A stretch of DNA of 64,000 bases from Closterium sp. Naga37s-1. Lineage: Eukaryota > Streptophyta > Zygnematophyceae > Desmidiales > Closteriaceae. Position 1 is the stretch's first letter. Each line of letters opens with the position of its first letter. The translations under genes and the position numbers were made by a program. Below are positions 20,686-30,810 of the stretch, piece by piece. Where the stretch lies: contig CANJKZ010001028.1 of NCBI GenBank assembly GCA_947471745.1, forward strand, positions 1,582,501-1,646,500. Reading direction: 5' to 3'. The notes under the pieces were generated by a model. It saw nothing but the letters and a program-made list of their open reading frames with translations. It was not told the origin of the DNA and searched no databases.

Positions 20686-21560
20686 CACACCCGCCACCCC
20701 CATACCCTCCCCCACTGCTGCACCTGCAGCAGGGGATGTAGGAGAAGGGGGGGAGGGGGGGGGGGGGGGGGGGCAGGCAGGTCCCCTCCCCCACTGCCGC
20801 ATCCGCACCAGGGGGATGGCAGATCCCCTCCCCCCCACTGCTGCACCCGCAGCAGGGGGAGGGAGAGGAGAAAAGGGCGGAGAGGCGCGGGGTCCAGGGG
20901 CGGCTGCTCCAGGGGCCAGGGGCCAGGGGCGGCTGCTGAGGTCCAGGAGCGGCTGCACCAGGGGCGGCTGCTCCAGGGGCGGCTGCACCAGGGGCGGCTG
21001 CACCAGGGGCGGCTGCTCCAGGGGCTGCTGCACCAGGGGCGGCTGCTCCAGGGGCGGCTGCACCAGGGCGCACAGGGCAGCAGGGCGCGCGGGGCGCAGC
21101 AGGGCTGGCGGGTTGGCCACACCCGCCACCCCCATACCCTCCCCCACTGCTGCACCCGCAGCAGAGAGATGGGGGGGGGGGGGGGGGGGGGCGGGGGGGG
21201 CGGGGGGGGTAGGCAGGTGCTGCAGGTCCCCTCCCCCCACTGCCGCATCCGCACCAGGGGGATGGCAGATCCCCTCCCCCCCACAGCTGCACCCGCAGCA
21301 GGGGGAGGGAGAGGAGAAAAGGGCGGAGAGGCGCGGGGTCCAGGGGCGGCTGCTCCAGGGGCCAGGGGCCAGGGGTGGCTGCTGAGGTCCAGGAGCGGCT
21401 GCACCAGGGGCGGCTGCTCCAGGGGCGGCTGCACCGGGGGCGGCTGCTCCAGGGGCGGCTGCACCAGGGGCGGCTGCACCAGGGGCGGCTGCTCCAGGGG
21501 CTGCTGCACCAGGGGCGGCTGCTCCAGGGGCGGCTGCACCAGGGGCGGCTGCACCAGGGG
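20686..21560 (-). repeat. Two-copy ~440-bp tandem duplication inside element C
   Basis: A block containing CCCATACCCTCCCCCACTGC, GGGGGATGGCAGATCCCCTC, GGAGAGGAGAAAAGGGCGGA and a run of AGGGGCGGCTGCTCC/ACC 15-bp units occurs twice, offset by about 440-450 bp (for example 20811 and 21258). Each copy has a long G run (20748-20772 and 21173-21210). Open frames of 300-440 codons on both strands arise from this repeat and have no domain I recognise. Confidence 0.8.
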
Positions 21561-21624
21561 CGGCTGCTCCCACGCGTGGCCCCCCTCCCCAGGTCGCCCC
21601 TCCCGTCGCCTGTTGAGGCGACCT

Positions 21625-21626
<2 letters not shown>

Positions 21627-21661
<35 letters not shown>
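21627..21661 (+). repeat. 35-bp poly(G) tract in element C
   Basis: An uninterrupted run of 35 G on the plus strand lies between duplicated GGCGACCTG-type flanks. It has strong G-quadruplex potential, and its true length may be uncertain for sequencing reasons. Confidence 0.85.
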
Positions 21662-21662
<1 letters not shown>

Positions 21663-21799
21663 GGAGTACGGGGGCCGACGCGCGGCCTCCCAGGGCGCCA
21701 GAGCAGGCGGAAGAAGGGACGACGCGCGCCCCCCCAGGTCGCCCCTCCCGTCGCCTTGCGTGGCGAGCGGGAAAAGGGGGGGGGGGCTGTGTACGGGCC

Positions 21800-22560
21800 C
21801 CTGGTGCGCCACGACCGGCATGAGGGCGGGGCCAAGGTCGGGGCAGGTCCGGGACAGGGCCGGGACGGGGCCAAGGAAGGGCCAGGGCGGGCCGCGAAGG
21901 GGCCTAACGGGCCGCGAAGGGGCCGCGACAAACCGCGACGGGGCCTAACGGGCCGAGAAAGGGGCCGGGGAAGGGCCTGGGCGGGCCGCGAAGGGGCCTA
22001 ACGGGCCGCGAAGGGGGAGCCGCGACGGACCTAACGGGCCGCGACAGGGTCGGGGCAGGGCCGGGGTCGGGGCAGGTCCTGGGGCGGGGCCACGACGGGG
22101 CCGCGACAGGCGACGGCGCAGGGCCGCGACGGGGCAGTGACGGGGCTGCTACGGGGCCGCGACGGGGTCGCGTAAGGGCCGCGACAGGCGACGGGGCAGG
22201 GCCGCGACGGGGCAGTGACGGGGCCGCGACGGGGTCGCGAAGGGGCCGCAAGGGGGGCCGCGACGGGGCCGTTAAGGGGCCGCAAAGGGGCCGCTAAGGA
22301 GCCGTGACGGGGGGCCGCGACGGGGGGCCGCGACGAGGGGGGGCCGCGACAGGGCCGGTAAGGGGCCGCAAGGGGGCCGCGACGGGGCCTGTAAGGGGCC
22401 GCGAAGGGCCGCGAGGGGCCGCGACGGGTCGCCAAAGGGGCCGCGAAGGGCCGTGACGGGGCCGCGAAGGGCCGTCAGAGGGGCCGCGAGGGGGCCTAAC
22501 GAGGGGCCGCGAAGGGCCTAACGAGGGGCCACTAAGGGCCGTGAAGGGCAGGCGCGGCGC
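21800..22560 (-). repeat. GC-rich leader minisatellite of element C
   Basis: Degenerate units of about 12-18 bp around GGGGCCGCGACGG/GGGGCCTAACGGGCCGCGAA cover the 5' leader region. This is the counterpart of the leader arrays in A, B, D, E and F, but with its own unit. Confidence 0.75.
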
Positions 22561-22624
22561 GCGCCTCGAGTAGGAAAAAAAAAAAAATGGTGGGCCCAAG
22601 GATCGAAAGATTAGCTCTATACCA

Positions 22625-22765
22625 TGTGAGAATGATAGACGAAAGAATTGAATGAGAAAGGATGATTGCACTAGAAAGCATTGGGATACATATAGAAAAC
22701 CCTAACAGGGTTGTACTCACTACAGAGTACCCCACTGCAGACTAGAGAAACATAATATTCTGACA
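22625..22765 (-). repeat. 5' LTR of element C
   Basis: 141 bp, next to primer site TGGTATAGAGC in element sense. Two differences from 19957-20097. Confidence 0.92.
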
Positions 22766-22770
22766 GGGTG

Positions 22771-23234
22771 TTCTTGGCACAGAACTCAGTGGGAAGGGCA
22801 GCGCGGTAGCGGGCGTCACTAGTGCGGAGGTGAGAAGAAATGAGGTCAGCAACTGTGGCAAAGGCGACAAGGTCAGGGAAAAGGTACGGCAGCATGAGGC
22901 GGCTGAGGGCAGCAGTGGCAGGGGAGGAGTAGCGCGCAACTACAGCGTCGTACAAAGACTGAGCAGTCTTGTACTGGCCAAAATGCGCGCGCTCAGCAGG
23001 TGGCAGGTGACTACGAACAGCAAGGCGAGCAACAACGTCACAAGTGGTCCACTGCAAGCGAACCGTACTGTCAGCAGTGGCAGCAGGAGCAGTGGAGACA
23101 CCGGACGTGTGATCGAAAAGGGATACCCCATCCCTATAGTCACACTGAAGAAAGAGCTGGAGGTCGTCAACCCACACGTCAAAGTCAACTGCACACCCCT
23201 CAGCATCAAAGGTGAGAATAGTAGGGCTAGCCAT
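22771..23234 (-). pseudogene. Element B gag, N-terminal part
   Basis: It starts at the ATG at 23234 (MASPTILTFDAEGCAVDFDV), the same start as in the other family members. It runs through VDDLQLFLQCDYRDGVSLFD and LSRLMLPYLFPDLVAF to EFCAKN, where element C is inserted. This part is open. Confidence 0.85.
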
Positions 23235-24142
23235 AGCAGCAGTAGCAGCAGTAGCAGCAGTAGCAGAAGTAGCAGCAGTAGCAGTATTAGCAGCAGTAGC
23301 AGCAGGAGCAGTGCGGCGCAGTAGGGCGGCGCGGCTCGGTAGGGCGGCGCGGCTCGGTAGGGCGGCGCGGCTCGGTAGAGCGGCGCGGCTCGGCTGGGCG
23401 GCGCGGCTCGGCTGGGCGGCGCGGGTCAGCTTCTGGCGGCGCGGCGCAGCAGGGCGGTGCGGGTGCTTACGAGGGGCGGGTGCAAGGCAGGGCCGCGACA
23501 GCAGGGGCTGTGACTGCAGGGGCCGCGACAGCAAAGGGGCCGCGACGGCAGGGGCCGCGATAGCAGGGGCTGCGACGGCAGGGGCCGCGACGGCAGGGGC
23601 CGCAACAGCAGCAGGGGCCGCGACGGCAGCAGGGGCCGCGACGGCAGCAGGGGCCGCTACAGTAGCAGGGGCCGCGACGGCAGCACGGGCCGCGACAGCA
23701 GGGGCCGCGACAGCAGCAGGGGCCGCGACGGCAGCAGGGGCCTTGCCGGCAGCAGGGGCCGCAACATCAGCAGTGGCCGCGACGGCAGCAGGGGCCGCGA
23801 CGGCAGCAGGGGCCGCGACGGCAGTAGGGGCCGCGACGGCAGCAGGGGCCGCGACGGCAGCAGGGGCAGCAACGGCAGTAGGGGCCGTGACGGCAATAGG
23901 GGCCGTGACGGCAGCAGAGGCCGCGTCGGCAGCAGGGGCCGCGTCGGCAGTAGGGGCCGCAACGGCAGCAGGGGCCGCGACGGCAGTAGAGGCCGCGACG
24001 GCAGCAGGGGCCGCCACGTCAGTAGGGGCCGCGACGGCAGGGTGAGGCAGGCGCAAAATGCGCTTAGGGCAGGGCAGAAAAAAAAGTTCGTGGTGGGGCC
24101 TAAAAAAAAACGTTCCCACGAGGGAACCTGCTCAGAATACCA
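23235..24142 (-). repeat. Leader of element B: PBS, T-tract block, 15/18-bp GC minisatellite
   Basis: About 35 tandem units of 15-18 bp on the plus strand (GGCAGCAGGGGCCGCGAC and shorter forms) fill 23510-24040. A TAGCAGCAG microsatellite precedes gag (23235-23310). At the LTR side lie the primer-site variant, a GGTTCCC/GGGAACG hairpin, two T runs and the GGCCCCACCA version of the leader palindrome (plus 24090-24101). Confidence 0.8.
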
Positions 24143-24270
24143 TGTTAGAATCAGGAACGGAATGAATGAACTAGGAAGCAGGTGGGTACAAGTAGGAAAC
24201 CTAAAAGTGTTGTACCCTATATGAACTACCCCACTACAGCCTAGATAGACTATAGCATATAAGTTTGACA
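24143..24270 (-). repeat. 5' LTR of element B
   Basis: 128 bp. In element sense it ends ...TTCTAACA followed by the variant primer site TGGTATTCTGAGC. Confidence 0.92.
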
Positions 24271-24275
24271 GATAG

Positions 24276-24459
24276 TATTCACACCGAAAAAAGGTGGAGG
24301 GTTTCGTATGTGTATAGATTACAGAGCACTGAACAGGGTAACAGTCAAGTCGCGATACCCTATTCCCCGCGCCGACGAACTGATAGATCAACTGCGAACA
24401 ACACGCGTCTTTTCGAAAATATATTTACGGGGAGGATACCACCAGATTCGGATCGAACC
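24276..24459 (+). pseudogene. gypsy reverse transcriptase, middle fragment
   Basis: A 184-bp island of the gypsy element between elements B and D encodes [20 protein letters not shown] and [15 protein letters not shown] motifs 1-2. The usual DLRSGYHQIR motif reads [13 protein letters not shown]. It is continuous with 15988 before and 47059 after. Confidence 0.9.
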
Positions 24460-24590
24460 TGTCAGAATGTTATATTGCTTACATTCTGTAGGATATAGTG
24501 GGGTAGCCCATAAGGGGTACAACCCAATTAGGGTGAGTACTTGTACCCAACTCTTTCATAGTTCATCCATTCTCGTTCATTCTTCTGACA
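24460..24590 (+). repeat. 5' LTR of element D
   Basis: 131 bp, TGTCAGAATG...TTCTGACA, followed directly by the primer site TGGTTTCAGAGC. Confidence 0.93.
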
Positions 24591-24717
24591 TGGTTTCAGA
24601 GCAGGTCCTTCGCTAGGACCGTTTTTTTTTCCTTGGGCCCACCACTGCGCTGCCCCACTAGCCGCCACTAGCCCGGCACGTCGCCCCTACGCCCGTCGCC
24701 CCTAGGCGCGTCGCCCC

Positions 24718-24800
24718 TGAGAGAAATGTACGAGAAAAGTTGTACCCCATAGTGTCTACCCCACTACAGCCTACACACACTATATCATATATGTTTGACA
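24718..24800 (-). repeat. 3' LTR of element E, with a 44-bp internal deletion
   Basis: It matches the ends of 39833-39959 but lacks the segment that starts GAATGATGTCGACTAG in the other copy. About six substitutions in the 83 shared bases. Confidence 0.85.
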
Positions 24801-25033
24801 CACCCCCATAGGCAAAGTGGGGGAGAACAAGAGGTCACAAGACCAGTCAAGCAAAGCAAGGCAAGCTCGGGGTGGATCACGACGTCACCACGCATTCTGA
24901 GCACAAGCACAAGGCCACAAGGCCAGTTCACATGCAGAGTTATATGTCAAGGTGAACAAGCAAGACAATGATCTCAACCTAGCAAGGGTAACCATGCGGG
25001 TGCAAGTATATATAGATCACAGTACAAGCAAAG

Positions 25034-26375
25034 TCAAGAAGTGAGCAAGTGAGGCCAAGTAGGCACAAGACCTAACATAGTACAAAAGCGCTGATGATCA
25101 CAAGGTTGAAGCGCCTTGGTAAAGATATCAGCAGTGTTGTCCCGAATGGCCACGTAAGCAAGACGAAGCTGACCACGCTGCTGCAACTCTCGAGCAAGGA
25201 AGTAGCGCAGAGCAATGTGCTTCGTTCTGTGCTCCAGTCTGTGCTCCTGACACAAGGCCAGCATGGCCTTGTTGTCGACGTACAGAACTGGAGGAGAACA
25301 AGGCGCCTCTCCCAAGTCGGTCAGCAGGTAGGTGAGCCAGCGTAACTCCTGTGCAGCCATGGCCCCAGCGTAGATCTCAGCCTCACAACTGGAGCTGAGA
25401 ACAGAAGACGAGCGGGTAGACCGCCACGAAACAGAGCCGGAACCAAGGCTGAAGGTGTAACCCTGTGACGACCGCTGCGTAGCCAAGTTGTCAACCCAGG
25501 AAGCGTCTGCGTGACTAGTGAGGACAACTCGGGCCCGTCCTCCAAGCACGAGCCCCATGCCCGACGTACTGCACAGGTAGCGCAACACCCTCTTAGCTGC
25601 ATCCATGTGCTCTGGTTGGTGTCTCCCAGGAGCAGCATAGCGTGCCAAGATGCTAAGAGGGTAAGCCAGTTTAGGTCGAGTGCAGGTCATCAGGTACATG
25701 AGGCAGCCGACAAGCTCTGGGTACGGGCCACTCGGCTCTATGGACTCATCCGAAGGCAGAGCTGAGAGCGAGTGGTGAGTAGACAGAGGAGTGGCCTGAG
25801 GCGAGGAGTACGTGAAGTTGAAGCGCTGAAGGACCTGCTGCACCATGTGTGACTGAGTCAAGGTAATGGTGCGGCGTGCTCTGTCCCGGGTGATCTGCAA
25901 GCCAAGATAGCTACGCAGCTCACCCAGGTCTGTGCACATGTGTCTCTTCTGCAGCTCCGACTTCACGTGGGCCAGTCCAGCAGTGTCAGCAGTAGCAAAG
26001 ACCAAGTCGTCGACGTACACGGGATGTAGAACGGCGGCAGAGTAGTGTCGGTGCGGAGAAACAGCGACGGGTCAGCAGTGGAAGGAGCAAACCCAAGAGC
26101 CGCAAGCGTAGTCCTTAGTGTGTCGTGCCACTCACGGGGCGCCTGGCGGAGACCGTAGACTGGCTGCCAGAGGCTCCACTCGGTACCAGGAGGAAACGAC
26201 CCAGTGAAGCCAGGTGGGCGGCGCAGCCAGATCTCCTCGTGCAGGCTGCCCTGTAGGAAGGTTGTGCTGAAGTCAAGAGAGTGCGGCTTGTAGTCACGCT
26301 GAGCAGCGACGTGCAGCTGTACCCGAAGAGTGGTCATCTTCGGGGTGGGAGAGGTGGTCTGAATGTAGTCAACTC
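25034..26375 (-). pseudogene. Element E: reverse transcriptase (distal part) and RNase H
   Basis: RT resumes behind the solo LTR with VDYIQTTSPTPKMTTLRVQL. The YVDD box is present (about 26004-26020), but a single base is missing just before it (FYI-LVYVDD), which breaks the frame. RNase H (LTSHADASWVDNLATQ, SSCEAEIYAG, NTADIFTKALQP) ends at the normal stop at 25034. Confidence 0.85.
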
Positions 26376-26922
26376 TGTTGTTCAGGATCCGTCACTTTGA
26401 GAGCTTACGACGAACTCAATTCTCAACTAAACGCAAATCCGCTCGGTAGGATTGTGCGCCTTAGCCTAAGCTACCATCTCCAAGTTGAATCAGTCGCTAA
26501 GATGGTCTATAGAGTGAGAACCAAGTAAAAACGTCCAGCAGCCGCATGACTAGAATGGTAGAGGAAGTACAAACATTAAGGCATAGAATGTTGGAGTTAG
26601 GGACTCTAAGAGAACCATGAGAGGGAAGGGGTTCTCCAAGAGCTAGGGAAGGATGGTAGGAACCTTCCTAGCAGCAAGGATGCAACCCTCATGCAAGTAA
26701 CTTGGGCGATCTTGGTCAGAATAAGGCGATCTTGGTATCGTTGGAAAGCTCTGGATTTCTCCTGCATGATCAAGCATTTAAATTTGGAGAAAACACAGAG
26801 ATGGTAAAATCCAACAGCCATGCATAATGACAAATGCTCATGCAAACAATGCACGCATGAATAGCACGAGCACTCGGCAGGACGTTAGGATGACATGCAC
26901 TCAGAATGACGTGCATCCAACA
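26376..26922 (-). mobile_element. 547-bp solo LTR of an unrelated retrotransposon
   Basis: Inserted in the RT region of element E between the codons for GFSQRHGV and DYIQTTSP. The insert begins TGTTGTTCAGG and ends CATCCAACA, i.e. TG...CA. It is flanked by the 5-bp direct repeat AACTC (26371-26375 and 26923-26927). It has no gag or pol, and no similar LTR occurs in the window. These are the marks of an LTR left by LTR-LTR recombination. Orientation is not certain. Confidence 0.8.
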
Positions 26923-26927
26923 AACTC

Positions 26928-28540
26928 CATGCCGCTGACTGAAGCCTCGAGCCACGTAACGCGCCTTGAAGACAGGCGGAGAACTCGGCGACCGCTTCAC
27001 CCTGAAAATCCACATGCCATCGACAATGTTCGCCCCAAGTGGGGGAACCTTGTCGACGTAAGTGCCTGTGGACTTCCAGGAAGCCATCTCTGCGTCCATG
27101 GCTGTCTCCCACTGAGAGGAGTAGGGACCCTCTATCGCCTCTGCGTAAGAGCGCGGGGTCGGGATGTCTGGTGCATCCGGGTCTCCCTCAGGGGCAAGCA
27201 GCATGGACACGAGATGAGGTAAAACAACAGCAAAACATTGGAACTCCTCTTGCCTGTCCTCAAGGACGTCCGTGCTAAGAGCACACTCACCCTCGATGGA
27301 CGGAGGACAGACAGACGAAGACTCAGCAACAAGACTAGCAGCGTAGTCTAGACGATAGTGAGCAGCAAAGTTGACAAGCTCAGCAACTAAGGCAGACGCA
27401 GCAGTGGACTCAAAGGAAGGGTCAGTGACAACAGTGTCCAGGAGACGCGTGACAGTGGGACTAGCAGCACGAAGAGAGTCAGACTTCGGGTCAGCAAGTG
27501 CAGGAAGAGAGGACTCAGGAGGAGACGGCAGAGGGACACGCTGCGGAGCAGTAGAAGGACGCAGAGCCCTCTGGTGTGTGCCAAGGACAGGAGGAGGACG
27601 CTGACGCGAACCACGACGACCAGTGCGAGCAGCACGAACAGGCGACGCAGGACGAGACTCAGGCTCACGACGCTCCGTAAGACCTCCTGTCGGACCAGTG
27701 TAAGTAGAAGGAGCAGGCAGTGGGGAGGCCGGCTGTAACTGTGGCTCGGACTAGACAGGCTGTGGACACTCTAAGAAGGAAGCTGGACCAGTAGAAGGCG
27801 GGAGACCAAGAACCTGCTCAAGGAGCGGAACAAAGTACGGCCGCGGCCGCGCAGCGCCTCCAGAACCAGCAGGAACAGCACCAGCACCCCAGCGTCAGCT
27901 CCAACTCCGGAAACACCACCAGCTCCACCAGCACCTCCAGCAGCACAAGTAGCGCAAACTCCAGCACCCCTAGGAGCACCGGCTCCAGCAGCACCTCCAG
28001 CTCCAGCACCTCCAGGAGCTCCAGCTCCAGCTGGACCACCAAAAGCCCCAGCAGCACCAGCAGCGCCAGGGCTAGCACCGGGTCCAGTAGTACCGCCAGC
28101 TCTAGCACCTCCAGCAGCTTCAGCCCCAGCAGCACCACCAGGACCAGCAGCTCCAGTACCTCCAGTACGAGCACCTCCGGGACCAGTGGCTCCAGAACCC
28201 CCAGCAGCTCCAGCAGCAGCAGGACCTCCAGCGCCCGTAGCACCACTAGCTCCAGCAGCACGGCTCCAGCGGCAAGCAAATCACTCGCGCAGCTGCTGTG
28301 GAGAGAGTGGCTCGCGCCGGGACGAAGCACCCGAAGGACCTCCAAGCGCAACACCTCCAGACTCCACACGCGCAGGCTCAGCACCCTCAGGCTCCGCACC
28401 CCCAGACTCAGCAACCCCAGGCTCAGCACCCCGAGACTCAGCACCCCCAAACTCAGCACCCCCAGACCAAGCACGCTCAGGCTCAGCACCCCAAGACCCG
28501 GCACCCGCAGGCTCAGCACCCCTAGCAGCACCAGAGTCAA
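26928..28540 (-). pseudogene. Element E: linker and proximal reverse transcriptase
   Basis: Linker with pentapeptide-like repeats (28380-28530) and Leu/Gly text in the shifted frame. A TGA replaces Trp at 28281-28283. The RT approach region follows (LLAPEGDPDAPDIPTPRSYA, WKSTGTYVDKVPP, MWIFRVKRSPSSPPVFKARY) and is cut by the solo LTR. Frame changes lie in the repeat region around 27700-28280. Confidence 0.8.
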
Positions 28541-30673
28541 CAGCTACCTCGACAGGCTCGATTGCGTCTACCTGGGACACACCTAAGGGGGCAGGACCCT
28601 GAGGGGGGAGGGGGTCTACCGAGGGAGGACCTGGCGCGAGGAAGAGCGGCGGGGGGGGAGGGAGGCAGTGTGGTAGGGGAAGAGACGGTAGTAAGGAACC
28701 GACTCGTCAAACGTGACGTCCTGAGAGGACAGAACACGGCGCGAGGTGGGGTGGTAAAAATGCCAACCACGCGCGTCACGGGGGAAGCCAAGGAAGACGC
28801 AGGGAACAGCACGAGAGGACAGCTTGTCCGCAGACAAGTAGCGGACGAAAGCTCGAGATCCCCAGACACGGAACGTAGACGCATTGCCAACCTTCCCCGT
28901 CCACCGCAGAGTAGGTGTGGTCTCCGGCACGGAGACCCGGGGCTGGAGGTTGATCTGATGCGCCGCATACTGAACCGCGAACGGCCACAGAAAATGGGGA
29001 GCAGCCGCATGGATCATGGACGTACGAGCGACGTCCATGACCATACCAATGCGGCGCTCAGCAATCCCATTTTGCTATGGAGAGGCCGGAAGCGTGAACG
29101 TCTGGCGGATGCCCTCCGCACGACAGAAGGCCCGCAGAAGGTCGGAGGAAAACTCTCCACCTCTGTTGGAGTGCAGACCCAGAACAAGAAGGTCCGAGCC
29201 GAAAATCTCGCTAAGCTAACGACAAGCACCGCGGATTTAATCGATCAGCACCTCAGTGACCTCACCCTTGCGGCGCAAGGGGAAGACTGTGGTGTAACGC
29301 GAGTAGTCGTCAACGACCAGCAGAAAGTAGCGCTCGTGACCCTGTCCACGGACGCGGGCGGGGCCCCACACGTCCATGTGAAGAGTCTGCAGGGGAGCCT
29401 CCGTCGGAGGGAACTCGGAGGAGTGAGGAGCGGCGCGCTGCCGCCCCTCGACGCAAGGAACGCAGGTAGGGGCAGGCCCCGGGGGAAGGGGAGGGAGAGA
29501 CCGGGGAAGACCAGTGACAAGGACAGGGGAGGCCATGCCTCGGAGACGAGGCAAGGAGGGGTGACCAAGGCGGTGGTGCCAGAGGAGAGTCTGGTGAGAC
29601 AGGAGGCGACACGAGCAGGGGGCAGACTCAGGACCAGACCGGGACGCTGCAGCAAACACCTGACCCGACGCGGCTACCTGATCAGACTCAGCAACCGGAG
29701 GAGGCACGGTAGTCAGGGTGTACAGGCTCGACCCAGGCTGATGAGTGAACATGGCCAGGTGCCGGCCCATCCGAGTACACGAACAGTGGGTCACCCGCTG
29801 ACCTCCAGGAGTGAACTGGTCAACCCACGCATCCTGAAGGTCAGCTCCATTCACCAAGATCGTGGAGAACGAGGGGAGGTGGAGGCCAGACAAAGAGCCA
29901 GACGGGACCGTTGGACACGGCAGAACCGTGGAGGAGTGTGCTAGGACCGGACCCCCAGAGGGGTCAGCCCGAGAGACTGCCACCAGCCGACTGAGCGGCG
30001 AGAGTGTGGTGCAGTCGCGAAAGAAGGAGCGGAAAGCACCCGAGTCAAGGGTGAAAGTGTGCAAGACCTGAGCCGACGCGGTACCTGAGAGAGCAGCCTC
30101 ACTAGCACCTGGAGCAGCAGACTCACTAGCACCTAGAGCAGTAGCCTCAATGCCCGGGTTGTGCGGAACACACAGGTAACAGTCACCCTCAGCACTAATA
30201 GACACAGCATACATAGCAGCAAGGATAGCATCATAATCAAGATCAAAGATAGCAACCCCCGACTTAAGCAGATCACCCCAGCGAGGGATCTCAGTGGCGT
30301 CAGGAAACTGTGTACGCCAGGCGTCAGTCAGGCGGCCGAAACAGCGGAGCGTGGCGTTCGGGCCGCCGCACGTCTCTCCACTGCGGTCGCCGGTGCGGAG
30401 AACGTAAGCGCAGGGACCAGCACCCCCAGACCTCCCACGCCCAGCGTACCACTCACGAAGTTGCTGGGGCGATAGGGTCTCACGAGGGCGCTGCTGCTGC
30501 TGGCGCTGGCCACCGCCAAAGCCTCCCCGCTGCACTGCGCCACCCCGACCAGCACCACCGCCGCCGCCACCCCCACCGCCTCCCCGCCGCCGCCGCCACC
30601 TCCACCCCCACTGCCGCTGCCTCCGCCGCCTCCACCTCCACCACCGCTACCGAAGCCCCCACTCCCGCCACCA
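28541..30673 (-). pseudogene. Element E: gag C-terminus, protease, integrase
   Basis: It continues gag after element F: a Gly tract, then LREWYAGRGRSGGAGPCAYV and CFGRLTDAWRTQFPDA. Protease follows (TLDSGAFRSFFRD) and the integrase finger (HHRLGHPSL, CVPC) with HMDVWGP. It is then hit by TAA for Trp (29237-29239), TAG for Gln (29216-29218) and TAG for Gln in the PQQNG motif (29075-29077). Three of these sites fit C-to-T or G-to-A changes. Integrase is therefore cut before its third catalytic residue. Confidence 0.85.
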
Positions 30674-30678
30674 CCCCC

Positions 30679-30810
30679 TGTCAAACTTATATCTGCTATA
30701 GTCTATTTAGGCTGTAGTGGGGTAGTTCCTAGAGGGTACAACACTTATGTGTTGTCTATTTGTATCCACCTCATTCCTAGTTCAATCATTCTTTCGTCAA
30801 TTCTCTCACA
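30679..30810 (+). repeat. 5' LTR of element F
   Basis: 132 bp, TGTCAAACTT...TCTCTCACA, identical to 38032-38163. Confidence 0.94.

Larger units (their letters stand above)
19957..22765 (-). mobile_element. Element C: non-coding LTR element nested in element B
   Basis: LTRs of 141 bp (19957-20097 and 22625-22765) differ at two positions. Target duplication GGGTG at 19952-19956 and 22766-22770. In element sense the LTR (TGTCAGAATA...TCTCACA) is followed by TGGTATAGAGC (primer site) and the shared T-tract/GGGCCCACC block. The other end has the hairpin polypurine tract. The 2.5-kb interior is GC-rich tandem repeat and holds no gag or pol motif in any frame. It therefore looks like a non-autonomous member of family I, mobilised by proteins of relatives. 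Confidence 0.88.
15994..24270 (-). mobile_element. Element B: family I Ty1/copia, internally deleted, split by element C
   Basis: LTRs of 128 bp at 15994-16121 and 24143-24270 differ at three positions. The target sites GATAC (15989-15993) and GATAG (24271-24275) match at four of five bases. It is inserted in the gypsy RT, whose reading resumes at 24276. Read on the minus strand: LTR, primer site (TGGTATTCTGAGC), repeat leader, gag, protease, integrase, then a direct jump from the linker repeat into late RT, RNase H, LTR. The core of RT is deleted, so this copy cannot be autonomous. Element C interrupts its gag. Confidence 0.92.

Noticed and set aside
20593..22001. Open frames of up to about 440 codons on both strands in element C
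   Set aside because: They consist of Ala/Pro/Gly or Arg/Gly repeats from the GC-rich tandem array, occur in several frames at once and have no domain. They follow from base composition.
22671..24119. 482-codon minus-strand frame starting at 24119
   Set aside because: Only the part from the ATG at 23234 is gag. The upstream Ala/Pro repeat is the translated leader minisatellite.
26827..27222. Plus-strand frame over the solo LTR and element E
   Set aside because: Antisense of the RT region joined to the solo LTR; no coding motif.
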